A DNA stretch of 64,000 nt from Rhodobacteraceae bacterium Araon29 (lineage in GTDB: Bacteria; Pseudomonadota; Alphaproteobacteria; Rhodobacterales; Rhodobacteraceae): NCBI GenBank assembly GCA_039640505.1, contig CP046865.1:3501661-3565660 (forward strand), given 5' to 3'. A program made the position numbers and the translations under genes. Within the stretch, counting starts at the first letter, position 1, and the number at the start of each line of letters is the position of its first letter. Positions 37,374 through 45,890 of the stretch are shown here, piece by piece. A model generated the notes under the pieces. The model worked only from the letters and a program-made list of their open reading frames with translations. It was not told the origin of the DNA and did no database searches.

Positions 37374-37535
37374 CTAAACCGTCTTAATGACCTTGGAATT
37401 AGCCAACTGTGTCGAACCTTCAGGTAGATCAATGCTCAGGGTCCGAGCCGCATCTTTCAAATCCTCTAAGGTAAAGAAATTTCCAGAATTATTTGCCGCT
37501 TTTAATTCCGCCAAAAGTACCGCAAGATCGTTCAT
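37374..37535 (-). CDS. Chimeric short array gene S2, 53 residues
   Basis: The first 43 codons of the S gene are joined in frame at the junction to the final ANSKVIKTV of the upstream 127-residue protein. The ATG overlaps the G2 stop by 4 bp. Junction codon 44 is Ala (GCT). Whether the peptide is stable is unknown. Confidence 0.6.
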   Translation of the reverse strand: MNDLAVLLAELKAANNSGNFFTLEDLKDAARTLSIDLPEGSTQLANSKVIKTV

Positions 37536-38116
37536 TGTCTTGCTCCCTCAACAAAGTCACCACGAGCAATTTTTTGCTGCAATTCTTGCGTGAAAATAAC
37601 ATCTGCTGACTGCACGCCACCATGGGCAAGCCCAAGCCAATTTCCCATAAAATTCGTTAGAATATCTTCGAGCAAGGTAAGCGCAAATTCTTGCTGTTCT
37701 GGATTTGCAAACTTGTCGGCATTTGTCATTTTATAGGTTTGTAGATCCGTCACATTTAAGGTTTCGGTGTACTTTTCATGTTGCGCACCAATATGTCCAA
37801 ACTCCCAATACCTTGATCCATCCTCGCGATCTTTCGAAGTTAACATGAACCTTTTTTCGGGCGACTTTGAAAACGCGATTGAGCGCCCTTCAATGTGCAA
37901 GATAAAGACAAAGCCAGGCTCATCTCGGTCCTTGGATGTGTGTTCGTGCAAAAATACATCATCGCGGCTTGTCCAAACTGTTTTGGAGTTTATGTCAAAC
38001 CAGAAGCTCAATCCTGTTCGGGCGCCGCTGTAGGTTCTTTCTTTACCCGTTTTAAGTGGCTCCTGCTCGTAACTACTACCTGTAAATTGCTTATTTCCAT
38101 CTGCATCTATGAACAT
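37532..38116 (-). CDS. Array unit gene G2
   Basis: 194 residues, same unknown family as G1. Variable-site state: SYQE / S / ISK / ET / K / K / K. It is the only copy combining the ISK patch with Lys84, Lys88 and Lys95. Residues 96-194 are identical to all other copies. Confidence 0.85.
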   Translation of the reverse strand: MFIDADGNKQFTGSSYEQEPLKTGKERTYSGARTGLSFWFDINSKTVWTSRDDVFLHEHTSKDRDEPGFVFILHIEGRSIAFSKSPEKRFMLTSKDREDGSRYWEFGHIGAQHEKYTETLNVTDLQTYKMTNADKFANPEQQEFALTLLEDILTNFMGNWLGLAHGGVQSADVIFTQELQQKIARGDFVEGARQ

Positions 38117-38145
38117 ATTCTATTTTTCCTAAAACAACGTAATTT

Positions 38146-38307
38146 CTAAACCGTCTTAATGACCTTGGAATTAGCCAACTGTGTCGAACCTTCAGGTAGA
38201 TCAATGCTCAGGGTCCGAGCCGCATCTTTCAAATCCTCTAAGGTAAAGAAATTTCCAGAATTATTTGCCGCTTTTAATTCCGCCAAAAGTACCGCAAGAT
38301 CGTTCAT
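38146..38307 (-). CDS. Chimeric short array gene S3
   Basis: 53 residues, identical in sequence to S2 and overlapping the G3 stop by 4 bp. Junction codon Ala. Confidence 0.6.
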   Translation of the reverse strand: MNDLAVLLAELKAANNSGNFFTLEDLKDAARTLSIDLPEGSTQLANSKVIKTV

Positions 38308-38888
38308 TGTCTTGCTCCCTCAACAAAGTCACCACGAGCAATTTTTTGCTGCAATTCTTGCGTGAAAATAACATCTGCTGACTGCACGCCACCATGGGCA
38401 AGCCCAAGCCAATTTCCCATAAAATTCGTTAGAATATCTTCGAGCAAGGTAAGCGCAAATTCTTGCTGTTCTGGATTTGCAAACTTGTCGGCATTTGTCA
38501 TTTTATAGGTTTGTAGATCCGTCACATTTAAGGTTTCGGTGTACTTTTCATGTTGCGCACCAATATGTCCAAACTCCCAATACCTTGATCCATCCTCGCG
38601 ATCATCGGAAGTTAACATGAACCTTTCTTCGGGCGACGTTGAAAACGCGATTGAGCGCCCTTCAATGTGCAAGATAAAGACAAAGCCAGGCTCATCTCGG
38701 TCCTTGGATCTGTGTTGATGCAAAAATACATCATCGCGGCTTGTCCAAACTGTATCGCAGTTCATGTCAAACCAGAAGCTCAATCCTGTTCGGGCGCCGC
38801 TGTAGGTTCTTTCTTTACCCGTTTTAAGTGGCCTCTTTTCGTAAGTACTACCTGTAAATTGCTTATTTCCATCTGCATCTATGAACAT
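38304..38888 (-). CDS. Array unit gene G3
   Basis: 194 residues. Variable-site state: TYKR / S / MCD / QR / T / E / D. The protein is identical to G5. It carries the silent changes GAG to GAA at codon 17, CAC to CAT at 57 and TCG to TCC at 94, each next to a replacement change. Confidence 0.85.
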   Translation of the reverse strand: MFIDADGNKQFTGSTYEKRPLKTGKERTYSGARTGLSFWFDMNCDTVWTSRDDVFLHQHRSKDRDEPGFVFILHIEGRSIAFSTSPEERFMLTSDDREDGSRYWEFGHIGAQHEKYTETLNVTDLQTYKMTNADKFANPEQQEFALTLLEDILTNFMGNWLGLAHGGVQSADVIFTQELQQKIARGDFVEGARQ

Positions 38889-38917
38889 ATTCTATTTTTC
38901 CTAAAACAACGTAATTT

Positions 38918-39079
38918 CTAAACCGTCTTAATGACCTTGGAATTAGCCAACTGTGTCGAACCTTCAGGTAGATCAATGCTCAGGGTCCGAGCCGCATCTT
39001 TCAAATCCTCTAAGGTAAAGAAATTTCCAGAATTATTTGCCGCTTTTAATTCCGCCAAAAGTACCGCAAGATCGTTCAT
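38918..39079 (-). CDS. Chimeric short array gene S4
   Basis: 53 residues, same sequence as S2; overlaps the G4 stop by 4 bp. Junction codon Ala. Confidence 0.6.
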   Translation of the reverse strand: MNDLAVLLAELKAANNSGNFFTLEDLKDAARTLSIDLPEGSTQLANSKVIKTV

Positions 39080-39660
39080 TGTCTTGCTCCCTCAACAAAG
39101 TCACCACGAGCAATTTTTTGCTGCAATTCTTGCGTGAAAATAACATCTGCTGACTGCACGCCACCATGGGCAAGCCCAAGCCAATTTCCCATAAAATTCG
39201 TTAGAATATCTTCGAGCAAGGTAAGCGCAAATTCTTGCTGTTCTGGATTTGCAAACTTGTCGGCATTTGTCATTTTATAGGTTTGTAGATCCGTCACATT
39301 TAAGGTTTCGGTGTACTTTTCATGTTGCGCACCAATATGTCCAAACTCCCAATACCTTGATCCATCCTCGCGATCTTTCGAAGTTAACATGAACCTTTTT
39401 TCGGGCGACTTTGAAAACGCGATTGAGCGCCCTTCAATGTGCAAGATAAAGACAAAGCCAGGCTCATCTCGGTCCTTGGATGTGTGTTCGTGCAAAAATA
39501 CATCATCGCGGCTTGTCCAAACTGTATCGCAGTTCATGTCAAACCAGAAGCTCAATCCTGTTCGGGCGCCGCTGTAGGTTCTTTCTTTACCCGTTTTAAG
39601 TGGCTCCTGCTCGTAACTACTACCTGTAAATTGCTTATTTCCATCTGCATCTATGAACAT
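39076..39660 (-). CDS. Array unit gene G4
   Basis: 194 residues. Variable-site state: SYQE / S / MCD / ET / K / K / K. It shares the first patch with G2 and G9 but the second with G1, G3, G5 and G6, a clear mosaic. Confidence 0.85.
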   Translation of the reverse strand: MFIDADGNKQFTGSSYEQEPLKTGKERTYSGARTGLSFWFDMNCDTVWTSRDDVFLHEHTSKDRDEPGFVFILHIEGRSIAFSKSPEKRFMLTSKDREDGSRYWEFGHIGAQHEKYTETLNVTDLQTYKMTNADKFANPEQQEFALTLLEDILTNFMGNWLGLAHGGVQSADVIFTQELQQKIARGDFVEGARQ

Positions 39661-39689
39661 ATTCTATTTTTCCTAAAACAACGTAATTT

Positions 39690-39851
39690 CTAAACCGTCT
39701 TAATGACCTTGGAATTAGCCAACTGTGTCGAACCTTCAGGTAGATCAATGCTCAGGGTCCGAGCCGCATCTTTCAAATCCTCTAAGGTAAAGAAATTTCC
39801 AGAATTATTTGCCGCTTTTAATTCCGCCAAAAGTACCGCAAGATCGTTCAT
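39690..39851 (-). CDS. Chimeric short array gene S5
   Basis: 53 residues, same sequence as S2; overlaps the G5 stop by 4 bp. Junction codon Ala. Confidence 0.6.
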   Translation of the reverse strand: MNDLAVLLAELKAANNSGNFFTLEDLKDAARTLSIDLPEGSTQLANSKVIKTV

Positions 39852-40432
39852 TGTCTTGCTCCCTCAACAAAGTCACCACGAGCAATTTTTTGCTGCAATT
39901 CTTGCGTGAAAATAACATCTGCTGACTGCACGCCACCATGGGCAAGCCCAAGCCAATTTCCCATAAAATTCGTTAGAATATCTTCGAGCAAGGTAAGCGC
40001 AAATTCTTGCTGTTCTGGATTTGCAAACTTGTCGGCATTTGTCATTTTATAGGTTTGTAGATCCGTCACATTTAAGGTTTCGGTGTACTTTTCATGTTGC
40101 GCACCAATATGTCCAAACTCCCAATACCTTGATCCATCCTCGCGATCATCGGAAGTTAACATGAACCTTTCTTCGGGCGACGTTGAAAACGCGATTGAGC
40201 GCCCTTCAATGTGCAAGATAAAGACAAAGCCAGGCTCATCTCGGTCCTTGGATCTGTGTTGATGCAAAAATACATCATCGCGGCTTGTCCAAACTGTATC
40301 GCAGTTCATGTCAAACCAGAAGCTCAATCCTGTTCGGGCGCCGCTGTAGGTTCTTTCTTTACCCGTTTTAAGTGGCCTCTTTTCGTAAGTACTACCTGTA
40401 AATTGCTTATTTCCATCTGCATCTATGAACAT
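39848..40432 (-). CDS. Array unit gene G5
   Basis: 194 residues, identical to G3 at every variable site (TYKR / S / MCD / QR / T / E / D). G3 and G5 lie two units apart, so they probably reflect duplication of a two-unit block or gene conversion. Confidence 0.85.
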   Translation of the reverse strand: MFIDADGNKQFTGSTYEKRPLKTGKERTYSGARTGLSFWFDMNCDTVWTSRDDVFLHQHRSKDRDEPGFVFILHIEGRSIAFSTSPEERFMLTSDDREDGSRYWEFGHIGAQHEKYTETLNVTDLQTYKMTNADKFANPEQQEFALTLLEDILTNFMGNWLGLAHGGVQSADVIFTQELQQKIARGDFVEGARQ

Positions 40433-40461
40433 ATTCTATTTTTCCTAAAACAACGTAATTT

Positions 40462-40623
40462 CTAAACCGTCTTAATGACCTTGGAATTAGCCAACTGTGT
40501 CGAACCTTCAGGTAGATCAATGCTCAGGGTCCGAGCCGCATCTTTCAAATCCTCTAAGGTAAAGAAATTTCCAGAATTATTTGCCGCTTTTAATTCCGCC
40601 AAAAGTACCGCAAGATCGTTCAT
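40462..40623 (-). CDS. Chimeric short array gene S6
   Basis: 53 residues, same sequence as S2; overlaps the G6 stop by 4 bp. Junction codon Ala. Confidence 0.6.
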   Translation of the reverse strand: MNDLAVLLAELKAANNSGNFFTLEDLKDAARTLSIDLPEGSTQLANSKVIKTV

Positions 40624-41204
40624 TGTCTTGCTCCCTCAACAAAGTCACCACGAGCAATTTTTTGCTGCAATTCTTGCGTGAAAATAACATCTGCTGACTG
40701 CACGCCACCATGGGCAAGCCCAAGCCAATTTCCCATAAAATTCGTTAGAATATCTTCGAGCAAGGTAAGCGCAAATTCTTGCTGTTCTGGATTTGCAAAC
40801 TTGTCGGCATTTGTCATTTTATAGGTTTGTAGATCCGTCACATTTAAGGTTTCGGTGTACTTTTCATGTTGCGCACCAATATGTCCAAACTCCCAATACC
40901 TTGATCCATCCTCGCGATCTTTCGAAGTTAACATGAACCTTTTTTCGGGCGACTTTGAAAACGCGATTGAGCGCCCTTCAATGTGCAAGATAAAGACAAA
41001 GCCAGGCTCATCTCGGTCCTTGGATGTGTGTTCGTGCAAAAATACATCATCGCGGCTTGTCCAAACTGTATCGCAGTTCATGTCAAACCAGAAGCTCAAT
41101 CCTGTTCGGGCGCCGCTGTAGGTTCTTTCTTTACCCGTTTTAAGTGGCTCCAGCTCGTAAGTACTACCTGTAAATTGCTTATTTCCATCTGCATCTATGA
41201 ACAT
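40620..41204 (-). CDS. Array unit gene G6
   Basis: 194 residues. Variable-site state: TYLE / S / MCD / ET / K / K / K. It differs from G1 only at residue 84 (Lys for Thr, AAG for ACG). Confidence 0.85.
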   Translation of the reverse strand: MFIDADGNKQFTGSTYELEPLKTGKERTYSGARTGLSFWFDMNCDTVWTSRDDVFLHEHTSKDRDEPGFVFILHIEGRSIAFSKSPEKRFMLTSKDREDGSRYWEFGHIGAQHEKYTETLNVTDLQTYKMTNADKFANPEQQEFALTLLEDILTNFMGNWLGLAHGGVQSADVIFTQELQQKIARGDFVEGARQ

Positions 41205-41233
41205 ATTCTATTTTTCCTAAAACAACGTAATTT

Positions 41234-41395
41234 CTAAACCGTCTTAATGACCTTGGAATTAGCCAACTGTGTCGAACCTTCAGGTAGATCAATGCTCAGG
41301 GTCCGAGCCGCATCTTTCAAATCCTCTAAGGTAAAGAAATTTCCAGAATTATTTGCCGCTTTTAATTCCGCCAAAAGTACCGCAAGATCGTTCAT
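41234..41395 (-). CDS. Chimeric short array gene S7
   Basis: 53 residues, same sequence as S2; overlaps the G7 stop by 4 bp. Junction codon Ala. Confidence 0.6.
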   Translation of the reverse strand: MNDLAVLLAELKAANNSGNFFTLEDLKDAARTLSIDLPEGSTQLANSKVIKTV

Positions 41396-41976
41396 TGTCT
41401 TGCTCCCTCAACAAAGTCACCACGAGCAATTTTTTGCTGCAATTCTTGCGTGAAAATAACATCTGCTGACTGCACGCCACCATGGGCAAGCCCAAGCCAA
41501 TTTCCCATAAAATTCGTTAGAATATCTTCGAGCAAGGTAAGCGCAAATTCTTGCTGTTCTGGATTTGCAAACTTGTCGGCATTTGTCATTTTATAGGTTT
41601 GTAGATCCGTCACATTTAAGGTTTCGGTGTACTTTTCATGTTGCGCACCAATATGTCCAAACTCCCAATACCTTGATCCATCCTCGCGATCATCGGAAGT
41701 TAACATGAACCTTTTTTCGGGCGACTTTGAAAACGCGATTGAGCGCCCTTCAATGTGCAAGATAAAGACAAAGCCAGGCTCATCTCGGTCCTTGGATGTG
41801 TGTTCGTGCAAAAATACATCATCGCGGCTTGTCCAAACTGTAAAGGAGTTCATGTCAAACCAGAAGCTCAATCCTGTTCGGGCGCCGTTGTAGGTTCTTT
41901 CTTTACCCGTTTTAAGTGGCCTCTTTTCGTAAGTACTACCTGTAAATTGCTTATTTCCATCTGCATCTATGAACAT
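41392..41976 (-). CDS. Array unit gene G7
   Basis: 194 residues. Variable-site state: TYKR / N / MSF / ET / K / K / D. It is the only copy with Asn at residue 30 and with the MSF patch; it joins the first patch of G3/G5 to a Phe45 version shared only with G8. Confidence 0.85.
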   Translation of the reverse strand: MFIDADGNKQFTGSTYEKRPLKTGKERTYNGARTGLSFWFDMNSFTVWTSRDDVFLHEHTSKDRDEPGFVFILHIEGRSIAFSKSPEKRFMLTSDDREDGSRYWEFGHIGAQHEKYTETLNVTDLQTYKMTNADKFANPEQQEFALTLLEDILTNFMGNWLGLAHGGVQSADVIFTQELQQKIARGDFVEGARQ

Positions 41977-42005
41977 ATTCTATTTTTCCTAAAACAACGT
42001 AATTT

Positions 42006-42167
42006 CTAAACCGTCTTAATGACCTTGGAATTAACCAACTGTGTCGAACCTTCAGGTAGATCAATGCTCAGGGTCCGAGCCGCATCTTTCAAATCCTCTA
42101 AGGTAAAGAAATTTCCAGAATTATTTGCCGCTTTTAATTCCGCCAAAAGTACCGCAAGATCGTTCAT
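42006..42167 (-). CDS. Chimeric short array gene S8, Val junction
   Basis: 53 residues. Differs from S2-S7 at junction codon 44: Val (GTT, as in S1), not Ala (GCT, as in the 127-residue gene). Overlaps the G8 stop by 4 bp. Confidence 0.6.
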   Translation of the reverse strand: MNDLAVLLAELKAANNSGNFFTLEDLKDAARTLSIDLPEGSTQLVNSKVIKTV

Positions 42168-42748
42168 TGTCTTGCTCCCTCAACAAAGTCACCACGAGCA
42201 ATTTTTTGCTGCAATTCTTGCGTGAAAATAACATCTGCTGACTGCACGCCACCATGGGCAAGCCCAAGCCAATTTCCCATAAAATTCGTTAGAATATCTT
42301 CGAGCAAGGTAAGCGCAAATTCTTGCTGTTCTGGATTTGCAAACTTGTCGGCATTTGTCATTTTATAGGTTTGTAGATCCGTCACATTTAAGGTTTCGGT
42401 GTACTTTTCATGTTGCGCACCAATATGTCCAAACTCCCAATACCTTGATCCATCCTCGCGATCATCGGAAGTTAACATGAACCTTTCTTCGGGCGACGTT
42501 GAAAACGCGATTGAGCGCCCTTCAATGTGCAAGATAAAGACAAAGCCAGGCTCATCTCGGTCCTTGGATGTGTGTTCGTGCAAAAATACATCATCGCGGC
42601 TTGTCCAAACTGTAAAGGAGTTTATGTCAAACCAGAAGCTCAATCCTGTTCGGGCGCCGCTGTAGGTTCTTTCTTTACCCGTTTTAAGTGGCTCCTGCTC
42701 GAAACTACTACCTGTAAATTGCTTATTTCCATCTGCATCTATGAACAT
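42164..42748 (-). CDS. Array unit gene G8
   Basis: 194 residues. Variable-site state: SFQE / S / ISF / ET / T / E / D. It is the only copy with Phe16. Confidence 0.85.
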   Translation of the reverse strand: MFIDADGNKQFTGSSFEQEPLKTGKERTYSGARTGLSFWFDINSFTVWTSRDDVFLHEHTSKDRDEPGFVFILHIEGRSIAFSTSPEERFMLTSDDREDGSRYWEFGHIGAQHEKYTETLNVTDLQTYKMTNADKFANPEQQEFALTLLEDILTNFMGNWLGLAHGGVQSADVIFTQELQQKIARGDFVEGARQ

Positions 42749-42777
42749 ATTCTATTTTTCCTAAAACAACGTAATTT

Positions 42778-42939
42778 CTAAACCGTCTTAATGACCTTGG
42801 AATTAACCAACTGTGTCGAACCTTCAGGTAGATCAATGCTCAGGGTCCGAGCCGCATCTTTCAAATCCTCTAAGGTAAAGAAATTTCCAGAATTATTTGC
42901 CGCTTTTAATTCCGCCAAAAGTACCGCAAGATCGTTCAT
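42778..42939 (-). CDS. Chimeric short array gene S9, Val junction
   Basis: 53 residues, with the Val (GTT) junction codon shared only with S8 and S1. Overlaps the G9 stop by 4 bp. First short gene in transcription order. Confidence 0.6.
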   Translation of the reverse strand: MNDLAVLLAELKAANNSGNFFTLEDLKDAARTLSIDLPEGSTQLVNSKVIKTV

Positions 42940-43520
42940 TGTCTTGCTCCCTCAACAAAGTCACCACGAGCAATTTTTTGCTGCAATTCTTGCGTGAAAA
43001 TAACATCTGCTGACTGCACGCCACCATGGGCAAGCCCAAGCCAATTTCCCATAAAATTCGTTAGAATATCTTCGAGCAAGGTAAGCGCAAATTCTTGCTG
43101 TTCTGGATTTGCAAACTTGTCGGCATTTGTCATTTTATAGGTTTGTAGATCCGTCACATTTAAGGTTTCGGTGTACTTTTCATGTTGCGCACCAATATGT
43201 CCAAACTCCCAATACCTTGATCCATCCTCGCGATCATCGGAAGTTAACATGAACCTTTCTTCGGGCGACGTTGAAAACGCGATTGAGCGCCCTTCAATGT
43301 GCAAGATAAAGACAAAGCCAGGCTCATCTCGGTCCTTGGATCTGTGTTCGTGCAAAAATACATCATCGCGGCTTGTCCAAACTGTTTTGGAGTTTATGTC
43401 AAACCAGAAGCTCAATCCTGTTCGGGCGCCGCTGTAGGTTCTTTCTTTACCCGTTTTAAGTGGCTCCTGCTCGTAACTACTACCTGTAAATTGCTTATTT
43501 CCATCTGCATCTATGAACAT
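42936..43520 (-). CDS. Array unit gene G9
   Basis: 194 residues; first copy in transcription order, 29 bp after the 127-residue gene. Variable-site state: SYQE / S / ISK / ER / T / E / D. It is the only copy pairing Glu58 with Arg60. Confidence 0.85.
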   Translation of the reverse strand: MFIDADGNKQFTGSSYEQEPLKTGKERTYSGARTGLSFWFDINSKTVWTSRDDVFLHEHRSKDRDEPGFVFILHIEGRSIAFSTSPEERFMLTSDDREDGSRYWEFGHIGAQHEKYTETLNVTDLQTYKMTNADKFANPEQQEFALTLLEDILTNFMGNWLGLAHGGVQSADVIFTQELQQKIARGDFVEGARQ

Positions 43521-43549
43521 ATTCTATTTTTCCTAAAACAACGTAATTT

Positions 43550-43933
43550 CTAAACCGTCTTAATGACCTTGGAATTAGCCAAGGCTTCTTTCAACTCAAT
43601 CGCCCCAAAAATCCGCCCCGGATTGGCATTATGAACAACTGCGACAATATCACCGAAGATATTCGCGGTGTAACCAGCAGACCCAATGCCCCAAGGGCTG
43701 TCTGGCGCGGCGGCGTCGACGGAACCGGAAAAACCGGGAGTTAACGCATCGGCATCTTCTATCGCTTGTCGAACCTCTTTATTTTGCAAAATCTTTCCCA
43801 CATCGGTGTTACCGTTATGGGTGATATGAGCTGATCCAGAGGCAGCGGCTAGCTCTGTATAAAAAACCCACCCCAGAGCGCCAACCAAGAGTAGAAAATC
43901 GCCAAAACAGGTTATTTTAAACAAGCGCCTCAT
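43550..43933 (-). CDS. Membrane-anchored hypothetical protein heading the array
   Basis: 127 residues. One N-terminal hydrophobic helix (FLLLVGALGWVFYTEL) suggests a signal anchor with the rest in the periplasm. The soluble part includes DVGKILQNKEVRQAIEDADA and GRIFGAIELKEALANSKVIK. Its last nine codons are the source of the C-terminus copied into S2-S9, so this is the upstream parent of the duplication. Family not recognised. It starts 36 bp after the VOC gene and is probably co-transcribed with it and the array. Confidence 0.75.
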   Translation of the reverse strand: MRRLFKITCFGDFLLLVGALGWVFYTELAAASGSAHITHNGNTDVGKILQNKEVRQAIEDADALTPGFSGSVDAAAPDSPWGIGSAGYTANIFGDIVAVVHNANPGRIFGAIELKEALANSKVIKTV

Positions 43934-43969
43934 TTATCGGCACGCAGATGTTGCCAAAGCCCTTGCTGG

Positions 43970-44356
43970 TCATGTGGCCACAAACTCAACCTTGATCCGG
44001 TCGGGGTCTTCAATAAAAAGTGCATAATAATCCTTACCACCCGCAAAGGGATATTTGTCGTCATAAAGGCAGGAAATTGCCTGCGCCCAACAATGCTGTC
44101 GTAAACCATCAACACGCTGCTGCCCTTCTACGCGAAACGCCAGATGGTTTAGGCCAACCCCACATCTGTGATAGGGGTGCGCGGCTTGTTTTTCAGCAAC
44201 TTGAATGAACGTTAGATACCCCTCGCTATCTTTGCCAAGGGTAAACCCATCTTCCCAACGTCCGGTAGCGCAATATCCGATCTGACCCAAGATATCAGAC
44301 CAGAACGCATAGGATTTCTCAAGGTTTGAGACATAAATTTCGATATGATGCAGCAT
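43970..44356 (-). CDS. VOC (glyoxalase/bleomycin-resistance fold) family protein
   Basis: 128 residues. MLHHIEIYVSNLEKSYAFWS is a typical VOC opening with the first metal ligand His; GLNHLAFRVEG carries the second, and FIEDPDRIKVEFV the C-terminal glutamate. VOC proteins isomerise, oxidise or bind small molecules at a metal centre. The substrate is not predictable. It lies directly upstream of the array genes on the same strand. Confidence 0.88.
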   Translation of the reverse strand: MLHHIEIYVSNLEKSYAFWSDILGQIGYCATGRWEDGFTLGKDSEGYLTFIQVAEKQAAHPYHRCGVGLNHLAFRVEGQQRVDGLRQHCWAQAISCLYDDKYPFAGGKDYYALFIEDPDRIKVEFVAT

Positions 44357-44509
44357 TTAAATATCAAGCTTAAATCGGCAAAAACCGCAGCCGACACTTA
44401 CTGGCGTATCTTTTGCAATTTTAATACGTCATAGGACGCTGTAAAGAGCGCCAAGTCAACTATTGATTGTGTGAGTGCTTTAAATATCCACCCCCATTAG
44501 CTGACGATC

Positions 44510-45733
44510 CTACCCCAGCCGACGGTTGCGCGCCGCCAGCAGTTTTAGGCGCAGCGCGTTCAGTTGAATAAAGCCCGCCGCATCGGTTTGATCATAGGCG
44601 CCAGCGTCATCTTCAAAGGTCACATGCGCTTCGGAATAAAGGCTATGTTCGGACCAGCGGCCAACAGTGCGCGCCGCGCCTTTGTAAAGTTTGACCCGCA
44701 CGGTGCCGGTGACGTGTTCTTGGGATGCGTCAATCAGCGCCTGCAGCATTTCACGCTCGGGCGAATACCAAAAGCCGTTATAAATCAGCTCGGCATATTT
44801 TGGCATTAGCTCGTCTTTTAAATGCGCCGCGCCGCGATCAAGGGTGATCTGCTCGATGCCGCGATGCGCTTCGAGCAGGATAGTGCCGCCGGGGGTTTCA
44901 TAGATGCCGCGCGATTTCATGCCGACAAAGCGCCCTTCCACCAGATCAAGCCGGCCAATGCCGTGTTTGCCGCCCAACTCGTTCAGGCGGGTCAGGATCG
45001 TCGCCGGCGACATGGCTTCGCCGTTGATCGACACCGCATCGCCGCGCTCAAAGCCGATCTCGATAAACTCGGCGGCATCGGGCGCCTCTTCTGGGCTGAC
45101 GGTGCGCTGATAGACATAATCGGGCGCTTCGACGGCAGGGTCTTCCAGCACCTTGCCCTCGGATGAGGTGTGCAGCAGGTTGGCATCCACGCTAAAGGGC
45201 GCCTCGCCGCGTTTGTCTTTGGCGATCGGGATTTGGTTTTCTTCTGCAAAGGCGATCAGTTTGGTGCGGCTTGACAGATCCCATTCGCGCCAAGGGGCGA
45301 TGACTTTTATGTCGGGGTTAAGCGCATAGGCGGCCAGTTCGAACCGCACTTGGTCATTGCCTTTGCCGGTGGCCCCATGCGCCACTGCATCGGCGCCAGT
45401 TTGCGCCGCAATTTCCACCAGCCGCTTTGAAATGAGCGGCCGCGCAATAGAGGTGCCCAGCAGGTAAAGCCCTTCATAAAGCGCATTGGCGCGAAACATC
45501 GGAAAGACGAAATCGCGGACAAACTCTTCGCGCACATCCTCGATAAAGATATTCTCGGAGCTGATCCCCAGTAGTTCGGCCTTTTTGCGCGCCGGCTCAA
45601 GTTCTTCGCCCTGCCCCAGATCGGCGGTATAGGTCACCACTTCGCAGCCGTATTCGGTCTGCAACCATTTTAGAATGATCGAGGTATCAAGACCGCCAGA
45701 ATAGGCAAGAACAACTTTTTTCGGCGCAGACAT
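44510..45733 (-). CDS. argG: Argininosuccinate synthase
   Basis: 407 residues with the ATP pyrophosphatase loop AYSGGLDTS at 10-18, followed by [13 protein letters not shown] and the citrulline/aspartate-binding segments. It joins citrulline and aspartate to argininosuccinate in arginine synthesis. It stands alone, with GGAAACC-type spacing before the ATG. Confidence 0.96.
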   Translation of the reverse strand: MSAPKKVVLAYSGGLDTSIILKWLQTEYGCEVVTYTADLGQGEELEPARKKAELLGISSENIFIEDVREEFVRDFVFPMFRANALYEGLYLLGTSIARPLISKRLVEIAAQTGADAVAHGATGKGNDQVRFELAAYALNPDIKVIAPWREWDLSSRTKLIAFAEENQIPIAKDKRGEAPFSVDANLLHTSSEGKVLEDPAVEAPDYVYQRTVSPEEAPDAAEFIEIGFERGDAVSINGEAMSPATILTRLNELGGKHGIGRLDLVEGRFVGMKSRGIYETPGGTILLEAHRGIEQITLDRGAAHLKDELMPKYAELIYNGFWYSPEREMLQALIDASQEHVTGTVRVKLYKGAARTVGRWSEHSLYSEAHVTFEDDAGAYDQTDAAGFIQLNALRLKLLAARNRRLG

Positions 45734-45890
45734 GGGGTTTCCTGTGACAGTGGATGTTTGAAAGCTCGCAGGCGCGGATAACGGGTTTTGCGGCGCGGGG
45801 CAAGAGCAATGGCAAACATGACTTGCGCAGCGGATCAGGTTGGGGTTATTATTTCTGCAATTTTAAAGTGTATTTAAGAAAGTTATTTAT

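Larger units (their letters stand above)
36625..43580 (-). repeat. Tandem array: nine 772-bp units
   Basis: Nine head-to-tail units with an exact period of 772 bp; all nine 194-codon genes start at positions 37344 + 772n. A unit contains the last nine or so codons of the upstream 127-residue gene, a 29-bp spacer with an AGGA ribosome site, the 194-codon gene and the first 48 codons of the S gene. The outer borders are the intact S1 gene and the intact 127-codon gene. Unit boundaries share GAATTARCCAA, an 11-bp imperfect microhomology. The units are nearly identical, with differences clustered in codons 15-95 of the 194-codon gene. It is not a CRISPR, transposon or integron array. Confidence 0.95.

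Noticed and set aside
36995-43553. Plus-strand frames of 68-88 codons repeated in each array unit
   Set aside because: They are exact antisense shadows of the 194-codon and S genes, and their differences merely mirror the minus-strand codons; no ribosome sites.
36625-43580. CRISPR or integron cassette array
   Set aside because: The repeat unit is 772 bp and mostly coding, with no short repeats, variable spacers, attC-like sites, cas genes or integrase.
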